Made by a program: the position numbers and the translations under genes. The notes under the pieces were generated by a model. That model saw only the letters and a list, made by a program, of their open reading frames with translations. It was not told the DNA's origin and made no database searches. Below, piece after piece: positions 62,016-64,000 of a stretch of 64,000 nucleotides of DNA; the stretch's first letter is position 1, and each line of letters opens with the position of its first letter. The DNA comes from Nepenthes gracilis (lineage: Eukaryota; Streptophyta; Magnoliopsida; Caryophyllales; Nepenthaceae): positions 4,751,701 to 4,815,700 of the forward strand of contig BSYO01000004.1 of NCBI GenBank assembly GCA_033239525.1. The letters are read 5' to 3'.

Positions 62016-62332
62016 CAGCTTGGCACTGTGCTGAGAAAAAAGAAGAAATATTTGCACTCTATGCGCTCTCTCTCCATCTCCCCGGTTCTCCCTTTCTCTG
62101 CTTTCCTCTCTCCCTCTCTCTCCCTATCTTTTCCCTGCTTCTCTCTTTCTGCATCACAGCCCTAAGGACCTCCGCCTTTAGCACCTTGGTCGTTTTCCTT
62201 CCCCTTCTTTCCCTCTACTGATCTCCCCTTCCACCGTCCTCTTCTCTGTCTACGCCATCGTTCCACTCTTTCCGGAGTCGTCACCGATCGTACATGCATC
62301 AGAGGTGCTCTCATTGAGACGAGGCAGAGGAA

Positions 62333-64000
62333 ATGGCGCTCACGACGGAAACACACGCACTCGACGCTTGCATCGCAAAGCTGTCGACGAAGTTGAAGGA
62401 GGTGCAGGTGACCGTCCAACAACACACAGACGCCATTGTTGCCCAAACTTCCACCAACGCACAAATCCGGAACTCCCTTGACGAAATCCTTCAATCGCTC
62501 AACAAGATCGAGCAAAAACAGAGCTCATCGGCGCAGCTTCCCTTGCGGTTCAACCCGCTTCCCTTGCGGTTCAACCCTCCACCATCTATGGCTGCTCCAT
62601 CTGTCACTTTCCACCTTCCACCGTTGCTTCCAAACCCTACTCCATTTCTAGTGCCTCTGACTGCGACTCCACCAACCGATTTCCACGTCGCTACTTCCGT
62701 GTGAGTTCCAAATAATGAAATTGATGCAACTGGAGGCCATGACCACATCACCACTATTGTTTCCACCGCCGCACAAGCCCAACCTGTTCAAACCCTACCA
62801 ATGTTGCTTCACGAACCCCCCGATGCCCAAATTGCCTTCCCTCCTCATCTGCCAGAGGCCAAACGGCCATTGCTCTTTGCCAAAACCCCTATTCTCGCTG
62901 GTGTGAAGTCAAGGACACTACACGATGAAGGATTCATGGAATTGCGAGACTTGTCCAGTGAACCTGTGTTTCCAGAGAATGATCTAGGAAACACACTTAC
63001 TCTTGTCTCTGTCCAAAAGTTGCCAGAACTGCTCCACTCTGTGAGTATTTCTACTTTTGCAGTCAACGACTCTTTTTCTCTTGAGGAAGATACTACAAAT
63101 TGTGATATAAATGAGAGGTATGGTAGTACCACGCCAGTGAAGCAGCCTACGGTGTTACAATTCTTAGCATTGCCCGAAGCAATGAAAGATTACAATGATT
63201 TTCTGTTGCGTGATTTTTCTCCATTTGCACACTCAGCTCTCCTATATTTGGCATTTCTAGTTTTGGATAAGTTTCAACTGGAGTTGGGTTGCAATGCTAA
63301 TGCTGGAACTGAGGACGATGGGGTTGATGTGTTCTTAAGGTATGGCTTGGGTGCAAACTCAATAGAAGAGAAATCAATCCCTCCATTGCGGGACAAATTT
63401 GAATTGGGCACTTCCCTTAAACAACCAATGAGAGAAGTTGCCAATTGCCCGAGCTTATGGTCTATCCAGGATGTCTTCATTGAGGCTGTGACCCTTAAAA
63501 ACCCGAAGGAGAATGCTGAAAATATTGAACAGAATACCAAGGTTGAGTACATTGACCAACTGAATGCTCTTCTTGCATGTATTCATGATCATTTGGGCGT
63601 AATGAAGCATTCTCAGTGCTGCCCTCTTGTCCCGATACCAGTAGGTTTCTGCTGTCTTCTCTCCCTGGAATTGATGACCGCTCCAGTAATCGGTCGCATG
63701 AATCTACTACCGAATTATACTGGTAAGGCCCTTATTGCTAACTGGAGTGAGATACACAATGTGAAGCTGCCCGGCCACTTGAAGTCTATGAGCTTAAATC
63801 AGCCAATGACCATTCCTTCCCACCCAGATTCCGGTGCATTTAGAGAATTGAAAATAACTAATTCAACTGTTAAGCTGCCACCCTCATCACCTGAGCCAAC
63901 TCCGTCTATCGTTGTAGACGGCAGGAACTCATCGACAACACCCCAGGGTTACCAGGAAGGAACTTCTCTGTCTCAGCCCTTTCCTTGCGTTGAAGTTGAT
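62333..64000 (+). CDS. Partial unknown protein frame with one in-frame TGA, open at the window edge
   Basis: The ATG at 62,333 opens a frame that reads to the last base of the window (556 codons) with a single stop, TGA at 62,702-62,704. Residues 1-65 are hydrophilic with heptad-like spacing and look like a coiled coil ('LSTKLKEVQVTVQQHTDAIV'). Residues 66-122 are Pro-rich and contain a perfect 7-residue duplication ('LPLRFNP' twice, 62,539-62,580). After the stop the frame continues without interruption for 432 codons of ordinary composition, with no domain I recognise. The N-terminal layout (coiled coil, then Pro-rich) resembles gag proteins of gypsy elements as well as plant-specific proteins. 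The stop overlaps a GTGAGT donor (62,701-62,706), but the one obvious acceptor (63,062) would shift the frame. Either a recently inactivated gene, a sequencing error or a gene with alternative splicing. Confidence 0.6.

Noticed and set aside
62153..62766. Minus-strand frames opposite the open frame at 62,333
   Set aside because: Shadow frames of the plus-strand coding sequence, without promoter or domain.

Overview
The window is nuclear DNA of a flowering plant, most likely a eudicot. It is AT-rich and gene-poor, with introns, many LTR-retrotransposon remnants, a nuclear copy of plastid DNA and an old endogenous pararetrovirus-like cluster. There is no operon structure, rRNA or CRISPR, and I recognised no tRNA gene. 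One gene is intact and confidently identified: a PLS-class pentatricopeptide repeat (PPR) gene at 4,642-6,381 on the minus strand. A second long reading frame starts at 62,333 behind a good core promoter and runs off the right edge, but has an in-frame TGA.

Layout. 1-600 is probably the 3' end of an LTR. 600-4,600 is gene-free. 4.6-6.4 kb is the PPR gene. 6,958-8,143 is a clean solo LTR with an ATACT target-site duplication. 8.1-11.9 kb is AT-rich with two MITE-like inverted structures. 11.98-12.94 kb is a decayed Ty3/gypsy integrase. 13.1-33.7 kb is a composite of a non-coding (LARD-like) LTR retrotransposon and several rearranged copies of a pararetrovirus-like element. It forms an inverted repeat with arms of about 5 kb (15,126-20,511 and 28,098-33,167) around a 7.6 kb centre. 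The centre holds a third, opposed viral copy whose movement-protein gene is split by a 2.65 kb solo LTR.

33.9-46.2 kb is a tandem duplication of a roughly 6.1 kb unit. Each copy carries an LTR of the same solo-LTR family, a minus-strand fragment of plastid rpoC2, and the plus-strand 3' end of an NPH3-family gene. 46.2-60.7 kb continues the decayed segmental array: three receptor-like kinase relics and two or three Aurora-kinase exon relics on the minus strand, and a third NPH3 tail. 60.9-64 kb holds the promoter and partial open frame at the right edge.

Related solo LTRs (24.3, 34.6, 41.4 and 49.4 kb) act as time markers. One insertion precedes the 6 kb duplication, one lies inside the viral movement-protein gene, and one lies inside a kinase relic whose paralogue keeps the empty site. 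The region therefore records an ordered history: gene duplication and decay, plastid DNA capture, retroelement insertion, segmental duplication, and viral integration with inversion.
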